64,000 bases of DNA from Pseudomonas azotoformans (GCF_001579805.1 NZ_CP014546.1:4650001-4714000), one strand, 5' to 3'; shown: positions 53,966-63,292, counted from the stretch's first letter. Translations and numbers: made by a program. Notes: generated by a model not told the origin, from the sequence alone.

Positions 53966-53980
53966 GTAGTGAATACTTCA
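53966..53980 (+). promoter_or_regulatory. Candidate NicS operator, copy 2, over the nicA promoter
   Basis: GTAGTGAATACTTCA, inside which GTGAATACTTCAC is a 5-3-5 palindrome. TTGACT (53953-53958) just upstream could be the -35, so this site would cover the spacer/-10 region of the nicA promoter, as expected for a repressor. Confidence 0.5.
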
Positions 53981-54002
53981 CCAACTGTTACGGGCGAAGC
54001 GA

Positions 54003-54485
54003 ATGATCAGCCAGCACATCACGGTAACGCTTGAGGTCAACGGGCAGAAAAGCGACGTCAGCGCCATGGCGGACACGCCGCTGTTGCTGGTGCTGCGCAA
54101 TGACCTGGAACTCAATGGTCCCAAATACGGCTGCGGCCTGGGGGAGTGCGGTGCCTGCACCGTGATCATTGATGGAGTGGCGGCCCGTTCCTGTGTGTTT
54201 CCGTTGTCGGGGGCTGTGGGCCGCGAGATTGTCACCCTGGAAGGTCTGGGCTCACGCCAGGATCCGCACCCGGTGCAACAAGCCTTTATCGACGAGCAGG
54301 CCGCGCAATGTGGCTACTGCCTCAACGGCATGATCATGACCACCAAGGCCTTGCTCGACCGTAACCCCAACCCCAGCGAAGCCGAGGTGCGCAACGAGCT
54401 GTCGGGCAACCTCTGCCGTTGCGGCACCCATATCGAAATCCTGCGCGCCGTGCTGCGTGCGGCCCGCCTGATGACCGTGGATTGA
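54003..54485 (+). CDS. nicA: Nicotinate dehydrogenase iron-sulfur subunit NicA
   Basis: 160 residues with two [2Fe-2S] sites: Cys44, Cys49, Cys52, Cys64 (plant-ferredoxin type, GCGLGECGAC) and Cys103, Cys106, Cys138, Cys140 (CGYC...CRC). This is the small subunit of a molybdenum hydroxylase that turns nicotinate to 6-hydroxynicotinate and passes electrons from molybdopterin to the cytochrome domains of NicB. Stop and nicB start overlap as TGATG. Confidence 0.96.
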   Translation: MISQHITVTLEVNGQKSDVSAMADTPLLLVLRNDLELNGPKYGCGLGECGACTVIIDGVAARSCVFPLSGAVGREIVTLEGLGSRQDPHPVQQAFIDEQAAQCGYCLNGMIMTTKALLDRNPNPSEAEVRNELSGNLCRCGTHIEILRAVLRAARLMTVD

Positions 54486-57400
54486 TGACCATGACCGACA
54501 CCCCGCTTTCCCGTGACCAGTGGCTGGCCAAGGCCGGCGTTTTGTTGATCGTCGATGACGTGCTGCCGCCTTCGGGGCCGGTGGCAAAGGGCGGCACGCC
54601 CACCGTGAAACCCAAGGAACTGGGGCTGTTCATTGCGGTAAACGATGACGGCCTGGTGTACGCGTTCAATGGCCATGTGGACCTGGGCACCGGCATTCGC
54701 ACATCGTTGGCGCAGATCGTCGCCGAAGAGCTCGACCTGACGATGGAGCAGGTGAAGATGGTGCTCGGCGACACCGAGCGTGTGCCCAACCAAGGGGCAA
54801 CCATCGCCAGTGCAACTTTGCAGATATCCGCGGTGCCCCTGCGCAATGCCGCAGCCGAAGCACGGCGTTTCCTGTTGGCGCGGGCGGCGGGGCGCCTGGG
54901 TGTGAGCACGGCCAGCCTGAAGGTCGATGCTGGCGTCATCCACGCAGCTGACGGGCGCACCGCCACGTATGCCGAACTGGTCAGCGGCCAGCACGACCAA
55001 CTGCGCATCAGCGGTGACGCGCCGCTCAAACCCATCGAGGACTACCGCCTGGTGGGCAAGGGCGCTGCGCGAGTGGATATCCCCGGCAAAGCCACGGGCG
55101 AGCTGACCTACGTACACGACATGCGCGTGCCGGGCATGCTCCATGGCCGAGTGATTCGCCCACCGTATGCCGGGCTCGATTGCGGCGATTTTGTCGGCAA
55201 CAGCCTGTTGAGCGTGGATGAGTCGTCCATCGCGCATATCCCCGGTATCGTCGCGGTGGTGGTGATCCGCGATTTTGTCGGTGTGGTGGCGCTGCGTGAA
55301 GAGCAGGCGGTCAAGGCCGCCAGCGAATTGCAGGTGCACTGGAAACCCTGGAACCACGCGTTACCGGACATGAGTGATGTTGAACAGGCGATCCGCGACA
55401 ACCCCCGCGTACGCCGTACCGTGCTTGACCAGGGCCATGTCGACGAAGCCCTGGCCGGCGCCAGCCAACGTATGCCGCGCAGTTATCTCTGGCCGTACCA
55501 GATGCACGGTTCGATCGGCCCGTCCTGCGGCGTGGCGGATTATTCGCCAGCCGGCAGCCGGGTGTGGTCGGGCAGCCAGAACCCGCACCTGCTGAGGGCC
55601 GACCTGGCATGGCTGCTGGAGTGCGATGAAGCGCTGATCGATGTGATCCGCATGGAAGCCGCCGGCTGCTACGGGCGCAATTGCGCGGATGATGTGTGCG
55701 CCGATGCCTTGCTGTTGTCCCGTACGGTGGGCAAGCCGGTGCGCGTACAACTGACCCGCGAGCAGGAACACCTGTGGGAGCCCAAGGGCACCGCGCAACT
55801 GATGGATGTCGATGGCGGCCTCAACGCCGATGGCAGCATTGCCGCCTACGATTTTGAAACCAGCTACCCCTCCAATGGCGCGCCGACCCTGGCGCTGTTG
55901 CTGACCGGCCGCGTCGAGCCGGTGGCGGCGATGTTCGAGATGGGCGACCGCACCTCGATCCCGCCTTACGACATCGAGAATATGCGCGTGACCATCAACG
56001 ATATGGCGCCCATCGTGCGCGCGTCGTGGATGCGCGGCGTGTCGGCCTTGCCTAACACCTTTGCCCACGAGTCCTACATCGACGAACTGGCGTTCGCCGC
56101 CGGCGTCGACCCGGTGGAATACCGCCTGCGTTACCTCAAGGACGAGCGCGCCATCGACCTGGTGAAATCCACCGCCGAACGCGCCAACTGGGCGCCGCGC
56201 ACCGCGCCGATGCAAACTACCAACGAGGACCATCTGCTGCGTGGTCGTGGCTTTGCCTACGCGCGCTACATCCACAGCAAATTCCCCGGATTCGGCGCGG
56301 CCTGGGCGGCGTGGGTGGCGGATGTGGCCATCGACAAACAGACGGGCGATGTGTCGGTGACCCGCGTGGTGATCGGGCATGACTCGGGGATGATGATCAA
56401 CCCGGCCGGGGTGCAGCACCAGATCCACGGCAATGTGATCCAGTCGACCAGCCGTGTGTTGAAGGAGCGGGTGACGTTTGAAGAGTCGACGGTGGCGAGC
56501 AAGGAGTGGGGTGGTTATCCGATCCTGACCTTCCCCGAAGTGCCACAGATCGACGTGATGATGATGCCGCGCCAGGACCAGCCACCCATGGGCGCCGGAG
56601 AGTCGGCGTCGGTGCCCAGCGCCGCGGCGATTGCCAATGCGATCTATGACGCCACCGGCATTCGTTTTCGTGAGTTGCCGATCACCCCGGAGCGGGTGTT
56701 GGCAGCGTTGAATGCGGGCACCTTGGGCGAGCCGGCCAAGTCGCCGGAGAAACGCCGCAAATGGTGGTTTGGTGCGCTGTTCGCCACCTTGGGCGCGGTG
56801 CTGGCGACGGCCTGGCCGTTCCACAGTGAAATCGCGCCGATTGCACCGCCCAGCGCCGGCACTTGGTCCAAGGCCACTTTGGAGCGCGGGCGGTTGCTGG
56901 CGGCGGTGGGCGATTGCGCGGTGTGCCACACGACGCCTGGCGGCGCGACCAATGCCGGTGGGCTGGCGATGCAGACGCCGTTCGGCACGCTGTACAGCAG
57001 CAATATCACCCCGGATGTGCAGACCGGCATTGGCGCCTGGTCCTACCCGGCCTTCGAGCGGGCAATGCGTGACGGTATTGGTCGTGACGGGCGCAATCTG
57101 TATCCGGCGTTTCCTTATACGGCGTTTCGCAATATCAACGATGCGGACATGCAGGCGTTGTACGCCTATTTGATGTCTCAGGCCCCGGTGAGCCAGGCGC
57201 CGACGCCGAATGCGATGAGCTTTCCGTTCAATCTGCGGCCGTTGATGGCGGGCTGGAATGCCCTGAACCTGCGGCGCGGTGAAATTTCGGTGCAGCCTGA
57301 GCGCAGCGAGCAATGGAATCGCGGCAATTACCTGGTCAACGGCCTGGGCCACTGCGCCGCCTGCCATTCGCCGCGCAACCTGATGGGCGCGGAGAAGGGC

Positions 57401-58018
57401 GGCAAATCCTTTCTGGCCGGTGGCAGGGTCGATGGTTGGGAGGCGCCGGCCCTCAATGGTTTGTCCAAGGCCCCGACGCCGTGGACCCAAGACCAACTGT
57501 TTAGCTACCTGAGCACCGGCTATTCCGACGCCCATGGCGTGGCGGCTGGCCCGATGGGGCCGGTGGTCAGTGAATTGTCGAAACTGCCCAAGGCGGATAT
57601 CCGCGCGATGGCGGTGTACCTGGCCTCGCTCAACGGTGATGCGGCTGCCGAGACCCAGGTGGCTGCGGCGGCCAGCGTGCCGAATCCGAACGGTCGACGG
57701 GTGTTCGAAGGCTCCTGCAAGGCCTGCCATGCGGATGGCCTGGGGCCGAAACTGTTTGGGGTGAGCCCGTCGTTGGCGACCAATACCAATGTACACAGCG
57801 ATCAGCCGGATAATTTGATCAAGGTGATTTTGCAGGGCATCAGCAACCCGGCGACCAAGGATCTGGGGTACATGCCGGGGTTCAAGGACAGTTTGTCCAA
57901 TAGCCAGGTGGCGGATCTGGCGGCGTACCTACGCGGCAAATTCGCACCGAACGCGCCGCAGTGGAATGGCCTGGAACAGAAGGTGGCGCATTTGCGCGCC
58001 AATCCAGGCACCCACTAA
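54485..58018 (+). CDS. nicB: Nicotinate dehydrogenase large subunit NicB (molybdopterin domain plus three cytochrome c domains)
   Basis: 1177 residues; start ATG 54485 overlaps the nicA stop (54491 also possible). Residues about 30-740 are the molybdopterin-binding large-subunit fold with GGTPTVKPKELGLF, NGHVDLGTGIRTSLAQIVAEEL and the late catalytic segment GAGESASVPSAAAIANAIYDATG. A membrane helix lies near 760-780 (WWFGALFATLGAVLATAWPF). Three c-type haem motifs follow: CAVCH at 811, CAACH at 957, CKACH at 1078. Electrons so go from nicotinate to the respiratory chain, not NAD+. Its stop overlaps the end of convergent nicS by four bases. Confidence 0.96.
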   Translation: MTMTDTPLSRDQWLAKAGVLLIVDDVLPPSGPVAKGGTPTVKPKELGLFIAVNDDGLVYAFNGHVDLGTGIRTSLAQIVAEELDLTMEQVKMVLGDTERVPNQGATIASATLQISAVPLRNAAAEARRFLLARAAGRLGVSTASLKVDAGVIHAADGRTATYAELVSGQHDQLRISGDAPLKPIEDYRLVGKGAARVDIPGKATGELTYVHDMRVPGMLHGRVIRPPYAGLDCGDFVGNSLLSVDESSIAHIPGIVAVVVIRDFVGVVALREEQAVKAASELQVHWKPWNHALPDMSDVEQAIRDNPRVRRTVLDQGHVDEALAGASQRMPRSYLWPYQMHGSIGPSCGVADYSPAGSRVWSGSQNPHLLRADLAWLLECDEALIDVIRMEAAGCYGRNCADDVCADALLLSRTVGKPVRVQLTREQEHLWEPKGTAQLMDVDGGLNADGSIAAYDFETSYPSNGAPTLALLLTGRVEPVAAMFEMGDRTSIPPYDIENMRVTINDMAPIVRASWMRGVSALPNTFAHESYIDELAFAAGVDPVEYRLRYLKDERAIDLVKSTAERANWAPRTAPMQTTNEDHLLRGRGFAYARYIHSKFPGFGAAWAAWVADVAIDKQTGDVSVTRVVIGHDSGMMINPAGVQHQIHGNVIQSTSRVLKERVTFEESTVASKEWGGYPILTFPEVPQIDVMMMPRQDQPPMGAGESASVPSAAAIANAIYDATGIRFRELPITPERVLAALNAGTLGEPAKSPEKRRKWWFGALFATLGAVLATAWPFHSEIAPIAPPSAGTWSKATLERGRLLAAVGDCAVCHTTPGGATNAGGLAMQTPFGTLYSSNITPDVQTGIGAWSYPAFERAMRDGIGRDGRNLYPAFPYTAFRNINDADMQALYAYLMSQAPVSQAPTPNAMSFPFNLRPLMAGWNALNLRRGEISVQPERSEQWNRGNYLVNGLGHCAACHSPRNLMGAEKGGKSFLAGGRVDGWEAPALNGLSKAPTPWTQDQLFSYLSTGYSDAHGVAAGPMGPVVSELSKLPKADIRAMAVYLASLNGDAAAETQVAAAASVPNPNGRRVFEGSCKACHADGLGPKLFGVSPSLATNTNVHSDQPDNLIKVILQGISNPATKDLGYMPGFKDSLSNSQVADLAAYLRGKFAPNAPQWNGLEQKVAHLRANPGTH

Positions 58019-58653
58019 GGCGTCACGCCGCGCAGCACCAGGTCACTGATGAACCCCAGCCAATCCTGCTGCTGGCCTCTGTTTGCCAGGTCTTCACCGA
58101 GGAACGAGCTGAGGGTGTGGCGGTTGGAATTATAGAAGTAGCACAGCGAAGCAATCATCAAGTACACGTGCTTGAGGTCCACATCCAGGCGAAACACGCC
58201 TTGGGCCTGGCCCGCCTCGATGATCGGGCGCAGCACGCCGACCGCTTCCCCGGACAACCTGCGCATCTCGCCGGACTGTTGCGCGTGCTTGCCCTGGTGC
58301 AGGTTTTCGATGCTCAGGATCGCCACGAACTCCGGGTGCTTGACGTAGTAATGCCAGATGAACGCCACCAGGTCACGCAGCGCCTGCTCTGGTGCATCGA
58401 GGTTCAGCTTGAGCTTGCTTTCGGCTTTGTTGAACTGCTCGTAGGTGTGTTCCAGCACGCAGACGAACAGGTGTTCCTTGCTGCCGAAGTAGTAATAGAG
58501 CATGCGGTCGTTTGAGTCCGCCTCCTTGGAGATACTGTCGACACGCCCGCCGGAGTAACCGTCGCGGGTGAACACCTTGACTGCCGCCTGCAGGATGCGC
58601 GCACGGGTCTGGTCGGCCTGTTGGGCGCGGATGCCGGTCTTCTTGATCGCCAT
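58015..58653 (-). CDS. nicS: TetR-family repressor NicS
   Basis: 212 residues. HTH in RARILQAAVKVFTRDGYSGGRVDSISKEADSNDRMLYYYFGSKEHLF. C-terminal half is TetR_C_6-like (YAxxLGYFYN.. type SLCYFYNSNRHTLSSFLG). ATG 58653 begins MAIKKTGIRAQQADQTRARI; the frame extending upstream has no similarity. In KT2440 NicS represses nicAB and responds to nicotinate; here it is convergent with nicB, as there. Confidence 0.92.
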   Translation of the reverse strand: MAIKKTGIRAQQADQTRARILQAAVKVFTRDGYSGGRVDSISKEADSNDRMLYYYFGSKEHLFVCVLEHTYEQFNKAESKLKLNLDAPEQALRDLVAFIWHYYVKHPEFVAILSIENLHQGKHAQQSGEMRRLSGEAVGVLRPIIEAGQAQGVFRLDVDLKHVYLMIASLCYFYNSNRHTLSSFLGEDLANRGQQQDWLGFISDLVLRGVTP

Positions 58654-58813
58654 GTGAAAGTGCCTGGTCAGACAGTCTGGGCGCGAAATATAGCATGGGG
58701 TTTTTCGTGTCCGTTCTATGACCGACAAGTTCTGTAATAAAAACGCCATTGCGCTGGGGATTAAATTCGCGGCGGGCTATTTTGGTGCGTCTCAATAACT
58801 AGAGTAGCCATGG

Positions 58814-60538
58814 ATGAAATACCAACCCTTCAGCCGTACCTTGATAGCCACCGCCCTGGTCTTGACAGTCAGTGGTGTGCACGCCGCGTCTCAGGCCCCG
58901 GTGGCCGGTGAAAATGGCATGGTGGTGACGGCCCAGCATTTGGCAACTCACGTGGGCGTGGATGTGCTCAAGGCCGGCGGCAATGCGGTCGACGCGGCCG
59001 TGGCCGTGGGCTACGCACTGGCGGTGGTGTACCCGGCGGCGGGTAACCTGGGTGGCGGCGGTTTCATGACCGTGCAACTGGCGGACGGGCGCAAGACCTT
59101 CCTCGACTTCCGCGAAAAAGCCCCGCTGGCGGCCACCGCCAACATGTACCTGGACAAAGACGGCAATGTCATTGAAGGCCTCAGCGCCAAGGGTCACCTG
59201 GCCGTTGGCGTGCCCGGCACCGTCTCGGGCATGGAACTGGCCCTGAGCAAATACGGCACCCTCAAGCGCGCCCAAGTCATCGCCCCGGCGATCAAGCTAG
59301 CGGAGAACGGCTTCGAGCTGGAGCAGGGCGATATCGACCTGTTGCACACCGCCACCGGTGAGTTCGAAAAAGACAAGGACCTGCGCGGGATCTTCCTGCA
59401 CAACGGTCAGCCGATGCAGGTCGGCCAGAAGCTGGTGCAGAAAGACCTGGCCAAGACCCTCAAGGAAATCTCGGCCAAGGGCAGCGACGGTTTCTATAAA
59501 GGCTGGGTCGCCAAGGCCCTGGTGGATTCCAGCCAGGCCGGCAAAGGCATCATCACCCAGGCTGACCTCGACAAGTACAAGACCCGGGAACTGGCGCCCA
59601 TCGAGTGCGACTACCGTGGCTACCACGTGGTCTCGGCACCGCCTCCAAGCTCGGGCGGCGTGGTGATCTGCCAGATCATGAACATCCTCGAAGGTTACCC
59701 GATGGCCGACCTCGGCTATCACTCGGCCCAGGGCCTGCACTACCAGATCGAAGCCATGCGCCACGCCTACGTGGACCGCAACAGCTACCTCGGCGACCCG
59801 GACTTCGTGAAGAACCCGATCGAGCACCTGCTGGACAAAAACTACGCGGCGAAACTGCGCGACGCCATCGAGCCGCAAAAAGCCGGTGACTCCCAGGCGA
59901 TCAAGCCTGGCGTATCGCCCCATGAAGGCAATAACACCACCCACTACTCCATCGTCGACAAGTGGGGCAATGCGGTCTCGGTCACCTACACCCTCAACGA
60001 CTGGTTCGGTGCGGGCGTGATGGCGAGCAAGACCGGGGTGATCCTCAACGATGAAATGGACGACTTCACCGTCAAGGTCGGCGTGCCGAACATGTACGGC
60101 CTGGTCCAGGGTGAAGCCAACGCCATCGCGCCGGGCAAGGCGCCGCTGTCGTCGATGAGCCCGACCATCGTGACCAAGGATGGCAAGGCCGTGATGGTGG
60201 TGGGTACGCCGGGTGGCAGCCGCATCATTACCGCGACCTTGCTGACGATCCTGAATGTCATCGACTACAAGATGAACATCCAGGAAGCGGTGGACGCGCC
60301 GCGTTTCCACCAGCAATGGATGCCGGAAACCACCAACCTGGAGACCTTCGCGGTGAGCCCGGATACCCAGAAGATCCTTGAAAGCTGGGGCCACAAGTTT
60401 GCCGGGCCGCAGGATGCCAACCACTTGGCGGCGATCCTGGTCGGGGCGCCGTCGCTGGGTGGCAAGCCGGTGGGCAACAACCGCTTCTATGGCGCGAATG
60501 ACCCGCGGCGCAACACGGGCCTGTCCTTGGGTTACTGA
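58814..60538 (+). CDS. ggt: Gamma-glutamyltransferase (periplasmic)
   Basis: 574 residues, typical GGT length. Signal peptide MKYQPFSRTLIATALVLTVSGVHA. The self-cleavage site is in NNTTHYS, making Thr375 the N-terminal nucleophile of the small subunit. GGNAVDAAVAVGYALAVVYP at the start and GTPGGSRII near the end are the other conserved blocks. It hydrolyses periplasmic glutathione and gamma-glutamyl peptides. It is monocistronic; the divergent nicS gap (58654-58813) holds its promoter. Confidence 0.95.
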   Translation: MKYQPFSRTLIATALVLTVSGVHAASQAPVAGENGMVVTAQHLATHVGVDVLKAGGNAVDAAVAVGYALAVVYPAAGNLGGGGFMTVQLADGRKTFLDFREKAPLAATANMYLDKDGNVIEGLSAKGHLAVGVPGTVSGMELALSKYGTLKRAQVIAPAIKLAENGFELEQGDIDLLHTATGEFEKDKDLRGIFLHNGQPMQVGQKLVQKDLAKTLKEISAKGSDGFYKGWVAKALVDSSQAGKGIITQADLDKYKTRELAPIECDYRGYHVVSAPPPSSGGVVICQIMNILEGYPMADLGYHSAQGLHYQIEAMRHAYVDRNSYLGDPDFVKNPIEHLLDKNYAAKLRDAIEPQKAGDSQAIKPGVSPHEGNNTTHYSIVDKWGNAVSVTYTLNDWFGAGVMASKTGVILNDEMDDFTVKVGVPNMYGLVQGEANAIAPGKAPLSSMSPTIVTKDGKAVMVVGTPGGSRIITATLLTILNVIDYKMNIQEAVDAPRFHQQWMPETTNLETFAVSPDTQKILESWGHKFAGPQDANHLAAILVGAPSLGGKPVGNNRFYGANDPRRNTGLSLGY

Positions 60539-61653
60539 GGCGTGAGGTGGTGATGCAGGTGGGCCAGGGACAGCGCCAGGCTGTCATGGGATAACTGGAT
60601 GGCGGCGCCCTCGGCGCTGCCCTGGGCTGCCGGTATCACCCGTTCGAACAGGTGGTTTTCAAACCCCTGGACTGCTGTCGAGCAGTCAGGGGCCTCGAGC
60701 AAGTGCTGCGCCAACTCGGCAGCATCCAGCATCGCCGCGTTCACCCCTTCGCCGCCAAACGGCGACATCAGGTGGGCGGCATCACCGATCAACGTCAGCC
60801 CCTGGCGATGGGACCAGCGATGGCCCACGGGCAGGGCGTAGATAGGCCTCGCCAGTACCGTCTCGTTTGCCGCATCAAACAGCGCCAGCACCTGCGGATG
60901 CCAGCCTTTGAATTGGACTTTTAGCGCGTGCAGGCTGAGATGATCGGCTGCCCAGTCGGGCGGTACGCGAAAGATTGCATAGCCACGCAAATGCGCATTC
61001 GCGTTGCGTTGCACCATGATCGATTTGGCTTCCCCGGCGACTTCCAGCTTGCCTCGACCAACCAGCTTGGCCAGGTGCGGGTGCTGGTGGTCGACATCGT
61101 CGATGCCAAACTCGATGAAGGTCAACCCGCTGTATTGCGGCTGATAGGTCGACAGCAGCGGGCGTACTTTCGACCAGGCCCCGTCGGCACCGACCACCAG
61201 ATCGAAGGGGCCGTAGGTGACAGGGCCTTGATGCAACGTCCAGCGCCCATCACCGACCGGCCGGACTTCGTGGATACCTGCGCCCCAGTTCACACAGCCA
61301 AGCGGCAGCGAATCCAGCAGCGCCTGGCGCAGGGCCGTGCGGTCGACTTCGGGACGGTCACCCGCGTCCGGATTGGGGTCTTCAAACAGCAACTCACCGT
61401 GATGATCCATCAGGCGTGAGCCCTGGTCTTCGTATCGGGCGATGCGCTTGAACGCGTCTTCCAGGCCTGCACGCTGCAGGGCGAGCTGGCCAGATTCGAC
61501 ATGCAGGTCCAGCGTGCCACCTTGCGGGCGTTCGAGCGGATCGCGTTCGCGCTCAAACACGCTGGCGGCGATGCCATGGCGAAAAAGGATTCGCGCCAAG
61601 GTCAATCCGCCGGGGCCGGCGCCGATAATGGCGATGCGTAATGGGGGCGTCAT
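60532..61653 (-). CDS. FAD-dependent monooxygenase, TetX-like
   Basis: 373 residues, group A flavoprotein fold: IIGAGPGGLTLARIL, the DG motif VVGADGAWSKVR and LIGDAAHLMSPFGGEGVN. The last block and GTLDLH...GQLALQRAGL are the TetX/tetracycline-hydroxylase subgroup. TetX inactivates tetracyclines; most chromosomal relatives act on unknown aromatic compounds. It is divergent from a MarR gene, with two identical 12-base palindromes between them. Its end overlaps the ggt stop by seven bases. Confidence 0.88.
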   Translation of the reverse strand: MTPPLRIAIIGAGPGGLTLARILFRHGIAASVFERERDPLERPQGGTLDLHVESGQLALQRAGLEDAFKRIARYEDQGSRLMDHHGELLFEDPNPDAGDRPEVDRTALRQALLDSLPLGCVNWGAGIHEVRPVGDGRWTLHQGPVTYGPFDLVVGADGAWSKVRPLLSTYQPQYSGLTFIEFGIDDVDHQHPHLAKLVGRGKLEVAGEAKSIMVQRNANAHLRGYAIFRVPPDWAADHLSLHALKVQFKGWHPQVLALFDAANETVLARPIYALPVGHRWSHRQGLTLIGDAAHLMSPFGGEGVNAAMLDAAELAQHLLEAPDCSTAVQGFENHLFERVIPAAQGSAEGAAIQLSHDSLALSLAHLHHHLTPQ

Positions 61654-61675
61654 GGAGATTGTCCTTGGCGATGTT

Positions 61676-61689
61676 TATAGGATCCTATA
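61676..61689. promoter_or_regulatory. MarR operator copy 1
   Basis: TATAGGATCCTATA, a perfect palindrome whose core ATAGGATCCTAT recurs at 61700-61711. Centre-to-centre distance is 23 bases, about two helical turns, so two repressor dimers could bind one face. It lies in the 75-bp divergent gap between the monooxygenase and MarR genes. Confidence 0.75.
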
Positions 61690-61699
61690 CATTCTGTTC

Positions 61700-61711
61700 A
61701 TAGGATCCTAT
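61700..61711. promoter_or_regulatory. MarR operator copy 2
   Basis: ATAGGATCCTAT, exact repeat of the core at 61677-61688, closer to the MarR start. Two identical sites in a short divergent gap give strong support for autorepression together with control of the monooxygenase gene. Confidence 0.75.
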
Positions 61712-61728
61712 GGAAAGTCAACGCCCTG

Positions 61729-62169
61729 ATGATCGTTCAAACGCCTGCCCCCAACCCCATGCAACAGATCGGCCTGGCCGGCCGGGGTTTCGTCCGTCTC
61801 TACGAAGGTCGTCTAAAAGAACTCGGCTTCGCTGTCGCGCAGATTCCGGTACTGGTGGCGCTCAAGCACAGCGAAGGCTTGCCCCAAGCCGAGCTGGTGC
61901 GCATCGTCCGTGTCGAGCAGTCGAGCATGGCGCAGTTGCTGGGACGCATGGAGCGTGACGGCATGATCGAGCGGGTGGCCGACCCGGCGGATAGACGCAG
62001 CCGCCTCATTACCCTGACCGACGCGGCGCGCAAACGCATGCCCGCCGCCCGCGCGGTCATGCAGCAGGGGACGGCGCAGGCGCTGGAAGGGTTCAGTGAA
62101 GAGGAGGAAGCGACCTTGCTGGCGTTGCTGCTAAGGGTGAACGCCAACCTGGAGCGTGCCGGCGAGTAG
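61729..62169 (+). CDS. MarR-family repressor of the TetX-like monooxygenase
   Basis: 146 residues. FRRL-type helix, then HTH VALKHSEGLPQAELVRIVRVEQSSMAQLLGRMERDGMI and wing ADPADRRSRLITLTDAA. The ribosome site for ATG 61729 is weak; ATG 61759 is possible. Likely binds the two ATAGGATCCTAT sites and is released by the substrate of the monooxygenase. Its 3' end overlaps the 3' end of the convergent kinase gene by 39 bases. Confidence 0.9.
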   Translation: MIVQTPAPNPMQQIGLAGRGFVRLYEGRLKELGFAVAQIPVLVALKHSEGLPQAELVRIVRVEQSSMAQLLGRMERDGMIERVADPADRRSRLITLTDAARKRMPAARAVMQQGTAQALEGFSEEEEATLLALLLRVNANLERAGE

Positions 62170-62679
62170 CTGTTCGACCGCCGAAAATGCGGTGGCGCGG
62201 CGCTGTATCCAGTCGCCACGAATCACCAGGGCGGGCTGCTGATGGTGCTCGATCCACTCCAGGCTGCCCTGGAAAAACGCCCGGCGATCCGCCAGTTGCG
62301 GCTGGCAGCGTTGGCCGTCGGCGGTCCATTCCACATCCTCCGGCGACAACAACAGGTGCAGGTCGTAATGGCGGGCCAGCAACTCGCTGTCGAGCCAGGC
62401 CGGGTAGTCGCCGAACAGGGTCTGGCTCCAGAGCTTGTTGGTCAGCAGGTGGGTATCGAGGATCAACAGATCAGGCTGTTGGGCGCGGGCGGCGTCTTCC
62501 CAGGCCAGTTGGCCACGGGCGATGGCCGGGATGTCGGCCAGGGTGGTGTCGCGTTGATGGTGATCGATGAAATAACGCACGTATTCACCCACCATCAACC
62601 CGCCGAAATGCGCTTGCAACTGCGCCGCCAGCCAGCTTTTACCGCTGGACTCCGGGCCGGCCAGTACCACCACCTTCAT
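62131..62679 (-). CDS. NadR-type ribosylnicotinamide kinase (AAA ATPase family)
   Basis: 182 residues. P-loop GPESSGKSWLA at the N-terminus, GEYVRYFIDHH, LLILDTHLLTNKLWSQTLFGDYP and HYDLHLLLSPEDVEW match the C-terminal kinase domain of NadR, here free-standing without the adenylyltransferase and HTH parts. It phosphorylates nicotinamide riboside to NMN, trapping it after PnuC entry. ATG 62679 overlaps the pnuC stop as ATGA; the longer frame starts inside pnuC. Confidence 0.9.
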   Translation of the reverse strand: MKVVVLAGPESSGKSWLAAQLQAHFGGLMVGEYVRYFIDHHQRDTTLADIPAIARGQLAWEDAARAQQPDLLILDTHLLTNKLWSQTLFGDYPAWLDSELLARHYDLHLLLSPEDVEWTADGQRCQPQLADRRAFFQGSLEWIEHHQQPALVIRGDWIQRRATAFSAVEQLLAGTLQVGVHP

Positions 62680-63239
62680 GCGTGCAACGCCGGGTCGGCG
62701 CGCCATTCACGCCAGCCTTGCACGGCAATCACGGTGAACAGCGCGTAGAGCGCGGCGGTGAGGTAGAGGCCTTTGTAGAGGAACAGCCCGACAAAGATCA
62801 CATCCACGGCAATCCACAACGGCCAGCACTGCACGCGTTTCTGCGCCATCCACATCTGCGCTACCAGGCTGAAGCCGGTGAGGGCGGCATCGAGCCAAGG
62901 CTGGGCAGCATCCGTCCAGTGCGCCATGGCGGCACCGAGCAACAGACTGCCGACGGCGCCCACCGCCAGGCTGGCCATGATCGCCGGCACGCCGAGGCTG
63001 GTGACCTGACGCCCTTGCTTGATCGCGCCGGCGCGGGTCCACTGCCACCAACCGTAGACTTGCAGTGCGGCGTAGACCACCTGCAACAGCATGTCGGAAT
63101 AGAGTTTCACGTCGAAAAACACCCAGGTGTAGAGCAACACCATCACCAGGCCGATGGGCCAACACCAGGGGTTTTGCTTGACGGTCAGCCACACGGCAAT
63201 CACCCCGAGGGCGGCGGCGAACAGTTCAAGCCCGGACAT
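62676..63239 (-). CDS. pnuC: Nicotinamide riboside transporter PnuC
   Basis: 187 residues, seven hydrophobic segments. KQNPWCWPIGLVMVLLYTWVFFDVKLYSDMLLQVVYAALQVYGWWQW carries the two PnuC signature parts: the first helix pair and the WxxWxx motif that contacts the riboside. It is an energy-independent facilitator, driven by the kinase encoded next in the operon. I see no convincing NAD riboswitch ahead of it. Confidence 0.93.
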   Translation of the reverse strand: MSGLELFAAALGVIAVWLTVKQNPWCWPIGLVMVLLYTWVFFDVKLYSDMLLQVVYAALQVYGWWQWTRAGAIKQGRQVTSLGVPAIMASLAVGAVGSLLLGAAMAHWTDAAQPWLDAALTGFSLVAQMWMAQKRVQCWPLWIAVDVIFVGLFLYKGLYLTAALYALFTVIAVQGWREWRADPALHA

Positions 63240-63265
63240 GGAGGTTCCTTGGGAGAGTGGAAGAG

Positions 63266-63292
63266 GGCGGTGATTGTAAACAAATCACCGCC
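63266..63292 (-). terminator. Hairpin between the chemoreceptor gene and pnuC
   Basis: GGCGGTGATT (63266-63275), loop of seven, AATCACCGCC (63283-63292): a perfect 10-bp stem eight bases after the chemoreceptor stop on the minus strand. No T-run follows, so it may be a terminator of modest strength or a leader hairpin of pnuC. Confidence 0.55.

Noticed and set aside
55361..57796. 811-codon open frame antisense to nicB
   Set aside because: GC-rich shadow frame; nicB on the other strand has molybdopterin and three CxxCH motifs.
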